A stretch of 64,000 nt of DNA from Omphiscola glabra. Its lineage: Eukaryota; Mollusca; Gastropoda; Lymnaeidae. Every line of letters starts with the position of its first letter. Position 1 is the stretch's first letter. Location of the stretch: positions 10,696,318 through 10,760,317 of the forward strand of contig OZ024811.1 in NCBI GenBank assembly GCA_964017045.1, read 5' to 3'. A program made the position numbers and the translations under genes. The notes below the pieces were generated by a model that was not told the origin of the DNA, made no database searches, and saw nothing but the letters and a program-made list of their open reading frames with translations. Below are positions 25,901 through 36,600 of the stretch, in pieces.

Positions 25901-28900
25901 TATCAATTCCCGTGAACCAGATTTCAACACAATATCAACTCCCATGAGCAACATTTCATCACAATATCAACTCCTGTGAACCAGATTTCAACACAATATC
26001 AACTCCCATGAGCCACATTTAAACACAATATCTACTCCCGTGAACCACCTTTCAACACAATATCAACTCCCGTGAAACAGATTTCAACATAATATCAACT
26101 CCCGTGAGCCATATTTCAACACAATATCAACTCCCGTGAGCCACATTTCAACACGTTATAAACTCTCGTGAACCACATTTCAACACGTTATTAACTTCCG
26201 TGAACCACATTACAACACGTTATCAAATCCATTGAACAACATTTCAACACAATATCAACTCCCTTGAACCAGATTTCAACACGTTATCAACTCACGTGAA
26301 CCACATTTCAACACAATATCAACTCCTGTGAACCAGATTTCAACATGTTATCAACTCCCGTGAACCAGATTTCAAAACAATATCAACTCCCGTGAACCAC
26401 ATTTCAACACAATATCAACTCCAGTGAACCCCATTTTAACACAATATCAACTCCCGTGAACCACATTTAAACACGTTATCAACTCCCGTGAGCCACATTT
26501 CAACACAGTATCAACTCCCGTGAACCACATTTCAACACGTTATCAACTCCGGTGAACCACATTTTAACACAATATCGACTTCCGTGAACCACATTTCAAC
26601 ACAATATCAACTCCAGTGAACCACATTTTAACACAATATCAACTCCCGTGAACCACATTTCAACACGTTATCAACTCTCGTGAGCCACATTTCAACACAG
26701 TATCAATTCCCGTGAACCACATTTCAACACAGTATTAACTGCCGTGAGCCACATTTCAACACAATATCAACTCCCGTGAACCACATTTCAACACGTTATC
26801 AACTCCCGTGAGCCACATTTCAACACAGTATCAACTCCCGTGAACCACATTTCAACACAATATCAACTCCCGTGAGCCACATTTCAACACACTATCAACT
26901 CCTGTGAACCACCTTTTAACACAATATCAACTCCCGTGAACCCCATTTCAACACGTTATCAACTCAAGTGAACCACATTTCAACACCGTATCAACTCCCG
27001 TGAACAAGATTTCAACACAATATCAACTCCAGTGAACCAGATTTCAACACATATCGACTCCCGTTAACCACATTTCAACACAATATCAACTCCAGTGAAC
27101 CACATTTCAACACGTTATAAACTCCCGTGAACCATATTTCAACACGTTATCAACTCCCGTGAGCCACATTTCAACACAGTATCAACTCCCGTGAACCACA
27201 TTTCAACACAGTATCAACTCCCGTGAACCACATTTCAACACAATATCAACTCCCGTGAGCCACATTTCAACACACTATCAACTCCTGTGAACCACCTTTC
27301 AACTCAATATCAACTCCCGTGAACCCCATTTCAACACGTTATCAACTCCCGTGAACCACATTTCAACACAGTATCAACTCCCGTGAAACAGATTTCAACA
27401 CAATATCTACTTATGACGCAACTCATGACACAACTTAAGACACAACTCACGGAGCCCAAAAAGCAATCACCCTGACACAGTGATCCTCAAAACCTTGACA
27501 GCAGTGTCCCGAGGAGGCCTATGGTTATTTAGTTTAGTATATAATATAAAATATAAATTATTATTTTATCTGTATTTATTGTATCATTATATGTGTATTA
27601 AATATGTTGGTACTACGTAAGTGGATTGGTCATCATGATTATTCATTTCCAGGAGCCAATTCCATCCACGACGTCGCAACAAAGTATCAGGTACCCCTGT
27701 TTAGCCGATTGGGTTGCTGTTTACCACGGCCATTGCAAAACTGGCTTAACTGTAAGAGGGAATTTGACAGTCCCGAGGTAAGAGATCGGATTGGTCGATG
27801 TATATGTGCAAACACAAGCAGCTGACTCACTCTAATCAATCACAATACATCTCTAAGTAGGAAAGAAAGTATGGCGAGTTCAAGAGCGAGCAAAATAAAA
27901 TTCCCGATAACTGCGCTGAGTGAGATTCTTAAAGATAACGCAAAATTTTAGGTGCGTAATATTTTCTTTTGTTTTATGGATGTACTGATGAAGCCATGTA
28001 CCGAAACCTTTTACTTATGTGTATTGTAAAATTAATTTTAAAGCTTAATATATATTGTTATATTGACACAGATTGTTCGTGTCTATTTAATCTGTTATAT
28101 GGAAATAGGGTTAATTTAATTATGATATAAAGTAGCTACGGTGTAAGGTGGGGTGGGGGGTTGGGAAATTGTAATTTTAATATAGTTCAGGGGTGTAAAA
28201 ACTGTGCGGCGGCGTACATGGGGAAGGGGGGGGGGGTTATCGTTAATTCGTTATCTTTTAAAGTGCGTTACTTGAATGAATGTGTTGTCAGTTAACTCTT
28301 GTAGTTGGGAAGTTCATACATTGACGCAGCAATCGTTTTGCGGGCTATGGTTAATTATTATTAGCTCTATGATCAGACCAGTTGATATAAATGTCAAACA
28401 CAAGCAACTGGCTATAATACATTAACGTATATCTGCATTCGATTACCGCTTTTGTTCTATAGAAATTTCGAATTAGATTTTTAGCGCTGCAACCATAGAA
28501 ACAATTAAAAAAAAAGAGCCTTGCATTTTCTCTTGATAAGTCTAAGGATATCATTTACCTTGTATCATGCCAGGTCATTCATTCAGACGAGAAAGATGTA
28601 GAATTTATCATCGAATCCTGTGACAAAATAGATCCCCTAACATTTGATAAACGACAGATGAGAGCTATTATGGTAAGATAAGCACACACATAAACGATAT
28701 ATTTAACATTGATGAGTTGTATCTCGCACGAATTATCCAGTCAGAGGCTATTTAAAGTATATTTTTATAAAACAAAGTAATACCATATATGGTGATTGAT
28801 ATGGGCAACTCTATAAAGATCTTTGGTCAAAAAAATAGGGCTGATGAGGGAGCAAAAAAATCATTATTAAGATAATGAAATTAATTGTAGAGTTGGACAA

Positions 28901-30025
28901 TAGTTATCCACGCGGGTGGGTGTATTACAAAGATGGAGAAAGTGAGAGAGGGGGAGAGGGAGAGAGAGGGGCAAGAAAGAGAAGGGGTGAGAGAGGTGGA
29001 GAGAGGGAGCGAGAAGAGAGGTGTAGAGAGAGCAAGAAGAGAGGGAGATAGAGGAAGGAGGGGAGAGAGATACGATAATGAGAGAGAGGAAGAGAGAGAG
29101 GGAGAGGAAGAGAGAGAGGGAGAGGAAGTGAGAGAGAACGAGAAAGAGGAAGATAGAGAGAGTGGGACAGAGATGAAGAGAAAGAGAGCTAGAGGGAGAG
29201 AGAGGGATAGAAATAAAATAACGGACAGTGGGCATACATGTACTAAAGTAGGACATGTTTATTTAAATTTTCAATGAACACGGTTTTCCTTTCTAATTAT
29301 AGGCAAAGTCTTCAAAAAATAAAATCGTATTCAGTGACTTTGTGATGAACTCTCACTCAGACAAAGGACAAGCTATTCAAGTTTTTTCTTACCCAAGCCT
29401 TGAGAAAAATGACAGTTTGTTTGACACACTCCATAATCCAGATCTTGAATATCCATTTAATACCTCCAGCACAGAGCAAACGACATTAGACAACACACAT
29501 TTACACGATATTAAACCACACTCATCTCACAACACCATTTTAGAAGATATTAAAATACATAGTCTTGGCAACACCATTTTAGATGACATAGAACAACCTA
29601 CTCTTGACAACACCATTTTAGATGACATAGAACAACCTACTCTTGACAACACCATTTTAGATGACATAGAACAACCTACTCTTGACAACATCATTTTAGA
29701 TGACATAGAACAACCTACTCTTGACAACATCATTTTAGAGGACATAGAACAACCTACTCTTGACAACACCATTTTAGATGACATAGAGCAACCTACTCTT
29801 GACAACACCATTTTAGATGACATAGAACAACCTACTCTTGACAACACCATTTTAGATGACATAGAACAACCTACTCTTGACAACACCATTTTTGATGACA
29901 TAGAACGCCCCGAACAAATAGAGCAACCAGCAATATTGAGAGACGAGTCACTCGTTTTAGACGTGACTGACTCGGAGAACTCAGCTCATTGTTCAACAGA
30001 CAATCTTATAGTTGAACGTCTCTAA
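7977..30025 (+). CDS. SLC5-family sodium-coupled transporter, 19 coding exons
   Basis: Exons: 7977-8097, 9051-9166, 9683-9790, 11011-11079, 11737-11788, 12111-12178, 12933-13013, 14209-14282, 14666-14806, 15779-15914, 16365-16450, 16643-16758, 17863-17933, 18281-18367, 19820-20022, 20540-20640, 27653-27777, 28574-28672, 29303-30025. All junctions are GT-AG and phases agree, giving 858 residues. The ATG has A at -3 and G at +4 and is the first in frame. A plasma-membrane sodium/solute symporter is expected. Signatures: SMLIVSLGIGVWFAFRGGK (first helix), MSAILILGTPAEMY, GGMKAVIWTDVFQSGVM, GHYGINQASVQRY, and SGALSSVSSSLNALGAIT (about residues 347-364, the sodium-site helix region). Exon 15 has NGTC and NITM glycosylation sequons in the expected outer loop. 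The pattern resembles SMCT (SLC5A8/A12) and SMVT (SLC5A6); the substrate is not decidable by eye. Residues about 586-858 are a long cytoplasmic tail, of which 680-822 are repeats. Confidence 0.9.
8440..8650. repeat. Minisatellite in SLC5 intron 1, about 45-bp unit
   Basis: About five diverged copies of a unit with TTGCTAGTATCAGCTACC, TAGGATAAGCAGT and a weak TGGATAATT link. The rest of intron 1 (8098-9050) holds AT-rich DNA and T-runs near 8924 and 8975. Confidence 0.7.
9148..9245 (+). repeat. Donor-anchored repeat at the end of SLC5 exon 2
   Basis: The exon end and donor TGTACACGCAG/GTGAGTCAAA is followed in the intron by TGTACACGCTAGTTAGTCAC, then TCTACACGCACGTATCTCAA, then a weaker TGCACCAACGTG. 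The unit is about 25 bp and the downstream copies have lost a good donor. The first copy spans the exon-intron border at 9166/9167. Confidence 0.6.
9405..9640. repeat. Minisatellite in SLC5 intron 2, about 44-bp unit
   Basis: Five tandem copies built on TCACAATCCATGACATCCAC, then AATAACACATCTCCTTCACA. They end about 40 bp before exon 3. Confidence 0.85.
9940..10325 (+). mobile_element. LINE 3' coding fragment in SLC5 intron 3
   Basis: Two frames linked by a frameshift encode the extreme C-terminal region of a LINE reverse-transcriptase protein: LGWLPLDERRRLSRLSMLYK then KIKNGLV in one frame, and YRNYSLLPKTIRDMNKLP with TLDTFASIAS in the next. The R-x-FFP-x-TIRDWN-x-LP type ending is a familiar LINE signature. 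It is unrelated to the transporter, and is a dead fragment. The remaining intron 3 sequence (10330-11010) is AT-rich, with a C-run and (CA)n just before exon 4. Confidence 0.75.
12164..12400 (+). repeat. Donor-anchored minisatellite at the end of SLC5 exon 6
   Basis: Exon 6 ends TTATACACGACAATC/GTGAGTATT. The intron then repeats TTATACACGACAATTGTGAG, then TATTTGGGCATTTCGGGTG as a 39-bp unit, three near-perfect copies plus two or three decayed ones; a further stray copy (CGGCAATCGTGAGTATTTGG) lies near 12500. Each good copy carries a usable-looking GTGAGT donor (GT at 12179, 12210, 12249 and 12288). Confidence 0.85.
12570..12810. repeat. AT-rich tandem repeat in SLC5 intron 6
   Basis: About four copies of a unit near 55-60 bp containing TATTATACTATRAAA, CTTATGTAAAAAATAAATAA and TGTTAAAAAA. 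It is followed by a C-run at about 12840-12860. Confidence 0.65.
13141..13337 (+). mobile_element. SPIN-like non-autonomous hAT element
   Basis: A 197-bp element in SLC5 intron 7. It starts CAGCGGTTCTCAATCTATGG and ends GGTTGAGAACCACTG, so its terminal inverted repeats are about 15 bp. It is flanked by the exact 8-bp duplication CATTAACG (13133-13140 and 13338-13345), as hAT elements make. Internal motifs GGGTCGCGACC, ACCATCGGAAAACACA, ATGAAGTAGCAACGAAAATA and GGAACTGTATTTAAGGGTCG match the SPACE INVADERS (SPIN) group as I remember it. No coding capacity. The rest of the intron (13346-14208) is AT-rich without features. Confidence 0.88.
14396..14465 (-). mobile_element. LINE 3' tail fragment
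   Basis: Read on the minus strand, GTGGCGCCCCAACGGTCCAA, then GGACAAAGGAAC runs into eight ATG triplets. An (ATG)n run after a short unique sequence is the 3' end expected of several molluscan LINEs. Only about 70 bp remain, in SLC5 intron 8. Confidence 0.45.
15036..15212 (-). mobile_element. LINE C-terminal fragment with (ATG)n tail
   Basis: On the minus strand a frame reads ELEADIKKSGHNWGQLERLG, QDRDAWRAFVFGPRWDDRR and a stop, followed by five ATG triplets. This is the usual end of a LINE ORF2 protein (W-x-x-L-x-R-L-x-x-DR-x-x-WR). A short upstream part is in another frame. It lies in SLC5 intron 9. Confidence 0.75.
15425..15663. repeat. Minisatellite in SLC5 intron 9, 23-bp unit
   Basis: About ten essentially identical copies of CTAGAAGGCCTTACGTAGGC plus TGT. 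The lack of divergence suggests recent expansion. It ends about 115 bp before exon 10. Confidence 0.95.
17041..17612. repeat. Minisatellite in SLC5 intron 12, 62-bp unit
   Basis: About nine copies of a 62-bp unit made of TGTATAACAAATGATGGAGT, GAAGGYGTRCGTTCCATCTG, TATGAAGGATATAGTGGAGC and AA. Variation is limited to scattered substitutions. Long open frames on the minus strand are a by-product of the period. Confidence 0.95.
18355..19400 (+). repeat. Donor-anchored minisatellite at the end of SLC5 exon 14, 36-bp unit
   Basis: Exon 14 ends GCCAACAGCTAC/GTATGTCAATG. The intron then carries about 28 further copies of CAACAGCTACGTATGTCAAT plus GAGAAATGAATGTTTC. Each copy retains the exon-end bases and the GTATGT donor with small changes (AACTAC, AGCTAT). 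The array is bounded on the left by the true exon and fades at about 19400. Remaining intron 14 sequence to 19819 is AT-rich. Confidence 0.95.
20815..27510. repeat. Satellite array in SLC5 intron 16, 32-bp unit
   Basis: Roughly 200 copies of a 32-bp unit (CATTTCAACACAATATCAAC plus TCCCGTGAACCA) fill most of the 7-kb intron. Variants (GATTTC, CACGTTATC, GTGAGCC) recur in fixed blocks. A non-satellite spacer of about 90 bp, starting TTATGACGCAACTCATGACA, occurs three times (about 23085, 25487, 27410), which shows higher-order duplication of 2.4-kb and 1.9-kb blocks. No coding sequence is apparent; the exon after it starts at 27653. Confidence 0.95.
27830..28265 (+). repeat. Interspersed repeat with internal G tract, copy 2
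   Basis: Member of the family also seen at 4537, 30440 and 35160. It has AAAATTCCCGATAACTGCGC, GAGTGAGATTCTTAAAGATA, GGTGCGTAATATTTTCTTTT and later AAAACTGTGCGGCGGCG before a run of ten G and TTATCGTTAATTCG. It sits in SLC5 intron 17. It carries an extra AT-rich block in its middle compared with copy 3. Confidence 0.65.
28925..29220. repeat. GA-rich simple sequence in SLC5 intron 18
   Basis: Nearly 300 bp of GAGAGAG, GGAAGAG and related purine motifs. Charged open frames on the plus strand and serine/leucine-rich ones on the minus strand arise from base composition only. Confidence 0.9.
29486..29914 (+). repeat. In-frame 39-bp coding repeat in the SLC5 last exon
   Basis: Eleven 13-residue units, the core ones reading LDNTILDDIEQPT, occupy residues about 680-822 of the transporter. 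The first two are diverged (LDNTHLHDIKPHS, SHNTILEDIKIHS), the central ones nearly identical at DNA level, the last ends in IERPE. Net charge is strongly negative. The 39-bp period keeps the frame whatever the copy number, so length polymorphism would be tolerated. The repeat is inside the exon that ends with the TAA at 30023-30025. Confidence 0.95.
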
Positions 30026-30075
30026 ATGATCTTGATGTCCCGACGGCTCTTTATAACATAGGAGTGTGAACAATC

Positions 30076-30081
30076 AATAAA
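30076..30081 (+). other. Likely poly(A) signal of the SLC5 gene
   Basis: AATAAA lies 51 bases after the stop codon. A T-rich, GT-containing stretch follows within about 100 bases. Confidence 0.5.
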
Positions 30082-30439
30082 TGTATCCATCTATACCAAA
30101 CTAATTTATATGATATATTATTTAATTTATAAACGTTATCTATACTTTTATAAAGTGTTTAAATATGTGATGTGTATACGAAGGTTGATGTTGAACATAC
30201 AATTACTGTTTCATAAATATGACTTTTATGCAGATTATGTTTATGTTAAATGATGCTTTTGTAATTGTTCGGTTTCGACACATTCATTTTTCATATATAT
30301 GTTTCATTCTGTAACAAAGAAACATATTGGTTGACGCCTGTATGTCAGGCTTCATTATCTCTTTACACCGTACAATCCCTTGTCCTACACGTCCTTAAAT
30401 CTCTACGTCTTTTTAAATCCTATACATTAAACTTGCTCC

Positions 30440-30870
30440 TGTTCGTGTGTGTTGGCTCCCAAACTCTTCGGACGGCTAATCGTCACATTTCCCGTCAACC
30501 TGTCGAGCCGAAACTATGCACATAGACCTAGTTATCGATAAACTAAAAATTCCAACAACTGCGCTAAATGAGATTTATTTGTAAAAATTATCGCAAGTAC
30601 TTTTGGTGCCAAATATTTTCATTTTGTTTTTCATGAAATAGTTGGTTAAAATACATCTGTTGTGTAAAGGATGGTTGGTCATTAGAATATTAATATAGTT
30701 CTTGGGCGGGTAAAATGTGCTGTTGCGAGCTTGAAAAAAAAAAAGGGGGGGGGGGCACTAATTGTGATTCCTAAAAATTGCATCAATTCCATGCTTGTTT
30801 TTATGAAACCTTCAGCCCCCCCTCCCCCAAATCCCTCATTGCTCGATATTACGTTTTATACATTTATACC
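30440..30870 (+). repeat. Interspersed repeat with internal G tract, copy 3
   Basis: The fullest copy. It starts near GTTGGCTCCCAAACTCTTCG, has CATTTCCCGTCAACCTGTCG, AACAACTGCGCTAAATGAGA, TTTTCATTTTGTTTTTCATG, then a run of ten G directly before CACTAATTGTGATTCCTA, and C-rich sequence at the end. It ends about 230 bp before the repeat at 31105. Orientation is the same in all four copies. Confidence 0.65.
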
Positions 30871-31104
30871 ATTGATTGTTATTAAATAGTTGTCCTATTA
30901 GTATTTGTACGTCTGGTTAATTTTGATGCCTTAATTGTTTGTCTTATTTTTTAGATATATTTGGTTCTTCTATTCCTAATACAAAAAATATTTAACAAAT
31001 TAAAACTGAAATTAAATAAAACAAATGATAGCAATTTCCCCAGATTAGGTCTAGTGTTTTACATACTGAATACACGCCACGTTTTAAACACTAAGCGGTT
31101 TATG

Positions 31105-32640
31105 AATATCCAAGAAGTGTGCCACCCTTGGAAATTTCAAACTTCCACACCAAATCACAACAATGTCCTTTAATTGGGTCACTAAGTAAGCGACCTAAAT
31201 CTGCAATTTACATTAACTTAAATTGTTTAAATTGTGTAAGCCAAGCGCTATCTTTTATTTCATACTTTTTTAAACAAATTAAAAATAATAAAATAAATAT
31301 ACCTATTTTTATCACAAGTTTATTATATTTTTTTTTAGAAACATACATAATAATTGTAAGTCATTTGCATAATGTTTTTAGGGAGGCCATTTAATTTAAT
31401 GCATACTTTGAAAAAAACATTTTGAAAGTACGAATCACGTCGCACAAAATAGAGGTTAGATTATTAAATAAAATCATGGATTCGAGAAATAAAAAAAGAA
31501 TTTCGCGAGGTAGTTTGGGGTTATAAATATATTAGGCGATTTTTTTGTGGCAATAAGATTTCTTGTTCTTAAAAACAAATTAAAAAAAAAAAAAAATTGT
31601 TTCATCTTTAGACTAATTATTTTTAATCTGACCCTACAAGTTACATAAATATAAATGTGTCTCCTTGATTATGTCTTTCATAACGTATTTTATATAATAT
31701 ATCCGGAACTAACTCTTGAAGGTGGCATCAGCTGAAACAGCTTTGAGTATTCAAAATATGCAAATACGTAACTTTAAGTTTCTTTAAAAAATATTTCTTT
31801 AACAGCACCAAAAAAAAAAAAAAAATTAAAATCAGGGTGGTATATTAAGTTTTTGCTTACTTTGAAATTCTTAAAAATTTTACAATTATTTTGATAAAAA
31901 ATATGTAACTTTTTATAAAAAGAAAAAAGGTACGGAATGTAAAAGTCATAAAGAAAAAAAGAAATCAAGTCCTGTGGATCATCACAGCAAACTAATTCAT
32001 ATAAGGATCAATTAAGACATGTCGATTAATTCTTTATATCTTCAATATTTTAAATAAGCTTTATTATCTACTAGTCAATATACCCGGCGTTGCCCGTGGT
32101 TGCTTTCGGAAACAAATATAAAGCGTTTCAGCCAGCGTATACGTAAATGTAACGCGCCGTCACCACTCTTCACTCAACTACCTATCAACCATTAAAAATT
32201 TTCTCCTAAGAAAAAAGAAAAGCCAAATTTTATAATTCCTCTAGATAACATTGAATTGTGGGCCCACAACATATTTCACTTAATATTTAAGCTGCAACAT
32301 GTTTAAAAATAGGAATTTAAAGACCAAATCCAGCTTTTAATAGATGTCAATAAAAATCTTGGTACGTTTTCATTTAAAATAAAGCAATTAAAAAAAAACC
32401 TACAATATTTTGTTTCCTTCTTTAGGTTTTCTATCCGATGTACTTTCTTATTGAATAAATTGAACGCTGTCCTTTCCGTATTTCTCTTTTAATATATAAA
32501 CGTCATTGAATCGATAAACTTGCTTTAAACTCATCCTTTTAAATGAAATTATTTCTTACGAAGCATTAACTTATAGTATTTCAAAAATAGATCTGTAATG
32601 ATCACTCTTTTTGTCCCGAAAGACTGAATTCTAAATCAAA
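31105..32640 (+). repeat. Long diverged repeat, copy 1
   Basis: Pairs with 46505-47345. Shared blocks in order: CAATGTCCTWTAATTGGG, TAAGTAAGCGACC, TAAGCCAAGCKCTATCTTT, TAGAAACATACATAA, CTACAAGKTACATAA, GGAACTAACKCT, then (after an extra 690 bp here) AACGCTGTCCTTYCCG and GATAAACTTG. The extra 690 bp contains the Helitron terminus at 32073. No protein is recognisable, so I cannot say whether this is a transposon or an old segmental duplication. Confidence 0.6.
32073..32425 (-). mobile_element. Helitron 3' end, minus strand
   Basis: The minus strand reads CGGGCAACGCCGGGTATATT then GACTAG followed by T, the hairpin-plus-CTAG/T end typical of animal Helitrons. The right limit is taken from where the flanking repeat resumes and is a guess; I see no clear 5' TC terminus. 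No coding sequence. Confidence 0.5.
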
Positions 32641-33600
32641 GACAAATAATTCAAAACACATAAGTCACAGATTATAAATTTATTTTAATTCAAGTTTAAT
32701 ATAAGAATAATCCATTTAAATTTCACTAACAAGAACAAATGTTTCATAGTATGTTAACAATATTGATATTTTTCTCGTGTGTATTTAAAACAAAATAAAT
32801 ATGGCACAGGATTAGATAAAAAAGTTTACATTTGTCATCAAAAATTATCTTCCAAAATTCTTATGTTTTCGAACTAAAGGTTGTTTTAAACAATTTTGTT
32901 GCTACAATTGCATTTTTAAAAAAATCACAACATAACAATGAGTATTAATAGCAAAATATACAGTGTGATATTTAAACTTTGGATAGCCATTTTCAATGCG
33001 ATCTTTTAAATTACACTTAAAAAGCAGTTTGCATTTACCAATAAATGGGTAAAAAAACCAATACCTAAGTCTGTGAATATAAGCAAGAAACATGTTCTTT
33101 ATTTATTAACGTTTCAAAAAGTTTGAATGTTTCAACACAATCTTATGACGCCAAAATTTTGTCCTTGACTTTCAGTTAACTAATTTCGTCTAACATGGCG
33201 CCTACATTGGTCCTTGACCTTTGGGTTAATGAAGTTAGTCTAAGATGGTAAGCTGAAATTGTTTCTTAAGAGCTTCGTTATAGTTAGATCCTGGTTAGAG
33301 AATTGGAAGGAAAAGAAAAGAATAGCAAGTAAAATACATATATACACATTTACATTTAAGCCACCGAAATATTGACATGTAGCGAGAACAATCGACGGGT
33401 AGCCACAACAATTAATGATTAACGGATAAAAACATGAAATGATATTCAAACATGACAGGGTGGAACCAAAACACCCCCCTTCCCCAAACTGGACATATCT
33501 CTCTTTATCAATGATGATTGAAATGAAACATTTAACAAATGAAAGTAGTGTGCTCCCAGGTTAACGACCCTTGATCTGTTCATACCAGTTCTTGCATTCT
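32641..33600. other. Intergenic AT-rich DNA
   Basis: Between the two genes, downstream of both. Contains a two-copy repeat near 33150-33245 (GTCCTTGACTTTCAGTTAAC and GTCCTTGACCTTTGGGTTAA) and, on the minus strand, an AATAAA near 33105 that could serve the armadillo-like gene. Nothing else seen. Confidence 0.4.
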
Positions 33601-33625
33601 CCTTAGTTGCCATAGCAACTCTTAA

Positions 33626-36600
33626 TTAAATTGGACCATTCTTTAGGAAACCTGTGAAGAAGACAAAAAATGCCACACGGTGAGATTTGAGGATAGGGAG
33701 TAAGAGATGAGGACACACATGTGAGATCTGAGACCCATGGCGAGGGAGCTGAGGACCAGGGTGAGATAGATGAGGAACAGGGTTGGAGATCTGAACGACC
33801 AGCGTGTGAGAGCTGAACGACCAGCGTGTGAGGCTGAGGACCAGCGCGTGAAAGCTCATAACCAGGGTGTGAGAGATGAGGACCAGGGTGTGAGAGCTGA
33901 GGGTCAATGTGTGGGAGTTGACTACAACGATTTATGGAGGTCCACAATTCAAGTGTTGTGGACGACAATTACAGTAAAAATAGTGAATACCACGCTTTCC
34001 ATAACGAATCCTCCTTTATTTTTAAGGAAACTGACCAAGTGAAGGGAAACATCAAACTAGTTTAATCTGAGGTAGTAACACTCATTAGAAAAGTTAACGG
34101 GAATTCAAAACTACCTCAAGAGGATATTGCAGGAATTGTGATGTCTAGTTTCTCTGATTTCAATTTAAGCTTTATATATATATATTTGAAGATGCTGGGT
34201 GGCCGAGTGGTCTAAACTGTGCAAAAGCCTAGTCAATCAAAAACACCACCAGCACCCCGGGTGGATGGGACTCGTTAACCTTGGACGGCACCCCGGGTGG
34301 ATGGGACTCGCTAACCTTGGACGGCAACTCATCTAAGAGAAGGCAACTCTGAATTCAAAACCCGGAGATGGAGTCCAGAAAGGCGGATAACATTGATACA
34401 ATGAAACATTCCAACAACTCCTGCGACGCCACTGGTGCCAAGCTGTATCATTCACTGGGGTCTCCAGCGGCGTGGAGAGAGGCGATTTGCTGTTGGGAAC
34501 CAGCTAATAATCCTAGAAAGAATAATCCCAGACCTTGTCCAGCGAATCACATACCATCGTCACCTTGTGACGGACGGATGCCAGCAATATATGAAGATTT
34601 CCACTTTTTAAATTGTATTTTACAACTAGGATGCAAACAGAAGCTAATAAAATCGAAAATCAAAAGGAAAGTTTCCCTTTGACTAAACAAAATGGGTGAG
34701 TTTATATTAATATTATGAGGTGGTTTTATTTAGCGCAGTACTTCAGCTAGGGCTAGAGTCACTGCACTTTACATAAAAATAAGCAACTACAGAAACGTAT
34801 ACATTTAAAAACAACAATTGGTGAAAAGCTGGACTTAAACACCCAAGTATTGTCTACCCCTGTCCAGCCATGGACTGCACCCAGCAGAATCGAGCTTTGT
34901 TTAAAAGAAAATTTACTCGATGAGTTTGAAATGTTAGTAATTAAATCAATAAATGTGTTGACTGTGAAAGAAAAAAAAAAACAACAAAGAACCTTAACTC
35001 AGATCTATACAACTCACCACTCTCCCTTGCCTTGGATCTGTATGCTTTAATCCTAGATGGTTACACCCTCAAAGTAGTAATTGGATTTAGTGTGTCATAA
35101 CTCGTGTTATGACGTTTACTATGAAGGAAAAGCGAATTAAAAAAAAAATCCTTTATATTAGCTTCGCCTTTGGTTGTGGCTGGCTGGCGGCAAAATCTTC
35201 GAAAGGCTAATTGGCCCACTTTCCGTCAAGGTATCGAGCTGAAACGTGGCACATCAACTCGTTGCCGATGACAAAATATTCCTTCAAAATTTCAACCCTA
35301 ACTCCCAAAAATATGTTTTTCAAGTGAAAAATAAAATTAAACTCTTAATGACTACTCTAAATCAGATTCTTAAAAAAAAAAATCGCAAGTGCGTTTTTTG
35401 TGTAACATTTTCTTTTGTTTTTCTGATATATTTGTTGACATAAATCTGCCGTGTGAAAGCGAGTGGTTCATTTGAAATGTACTGTCGCGAGCCTTTATTG
35501 GGATGGGGGCTCTAATTGGGATTCTTATAAGCCCCCCCCCCCAAATCCCTGGATATTACATTTATAAAACATTTATAAAAAAAAAAATATCATATATATA
35601 TATAAAAGTGAAAATTTGTTTGTGGGTTTGTGGATTTGTTTGTCTGTTCCACAAAGGCTTTTACACGGATTGATGGATCTTGACCAAACTTGGCACGTGT
35701 ATCCATCATTATCCAGAAGGAACTCATAAGGGGTTGAGAACTTTTAATAACATTTCGTGTGGGGCCGGGGGCCCCGAATTAATTTTTATCTTATATGAGC
35801 TATATAAAAAAATTACAAACAAATACTCCTACGTGAATGGATGGACATCGATCAAACTTAGTACACGTACACTTGATTATCCATATTCAAATACCGAAGG
35901 GTACTGAACTCATAATATCCATTCTTCTGGGGCCGGGGACCCCATTTCATTTTTCCTTATATAAGCGATATAAATATCGATAGGCTTAGACAACACTATA
36001 GTTTCTATGTCAATTGATGGATATAGGCCTAGGGTGGTAGCAATGCACTTCACTGTCCGTACAGAAATATGGGTGTATGTAAAACTAATAATATCCAATC
36101 TAGAATTTTCCAGTAAGTTCGATATTCTTAAAATGCTATATCCATGGCATTATTCAATAGATTTTATCGGGAAATGGGATAACATGAGAAAGCAAGGTAC
36201 TTAGATGGAACGGGATCCTACAGAGAACAGTATCCTTACAGGATCTGTAGGCCACCGGGATCGGGGTCCTAATGCAATCCCGGGCCACGCCGGGTATATC
36301 GGCTAGTACAGTTATAAGTGTCCTCAAGAGAATAACCTGAAGGAAGAAAATACTACGTAGGAAACGTTTGATGCGGGGTGGGGGAGGGGGAAGTGCTTTT
36401 AAATTAGGACAACTGCAGGAAAAGAAGTTTGGGTGGGGGGTAGGTGTACACTCTTAATCCGCGAATATCAAGAAGTATTTTTTTTCAATATATGAAGGAG
36501 ATCACTCTTAATTAATTGATGTAAAAAAATGAGTTTGGGCTTTTTGAAATGTTCTCTTATTTACAAGTCTGATTGAAATGTTTTCTCATTCTCAGGTCTG

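Noticed and set aside
20815..27510. CRISPR-like regular repeat array
   Set aside because: Repeats are continuous without unique spacers, the unit varies gradually, and the surroundings are eukaryotic with introns.
28867..29277. Highly charged and serine/leucine-rich frames on opposite strands
   Set aside because: They follow from GA-rich simple sequence in an intron.
29527..29901. Minus-strand frame MSSKMVLSRVGCS repeated
   Set aside because: It is the complement of the in-frame coding repeat of the transporter tail.
34199..34290. Functional tRNA gene
   Set aside because: Box A is good but box B is degenerate and displaced, no cloverleaf closes, and a SINE body follows.
35910..36204. Short open frames on both strands near 36000
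   Set aside because: They lie wholly inside the 717-bp non-autonomous Helitron and show no domain.
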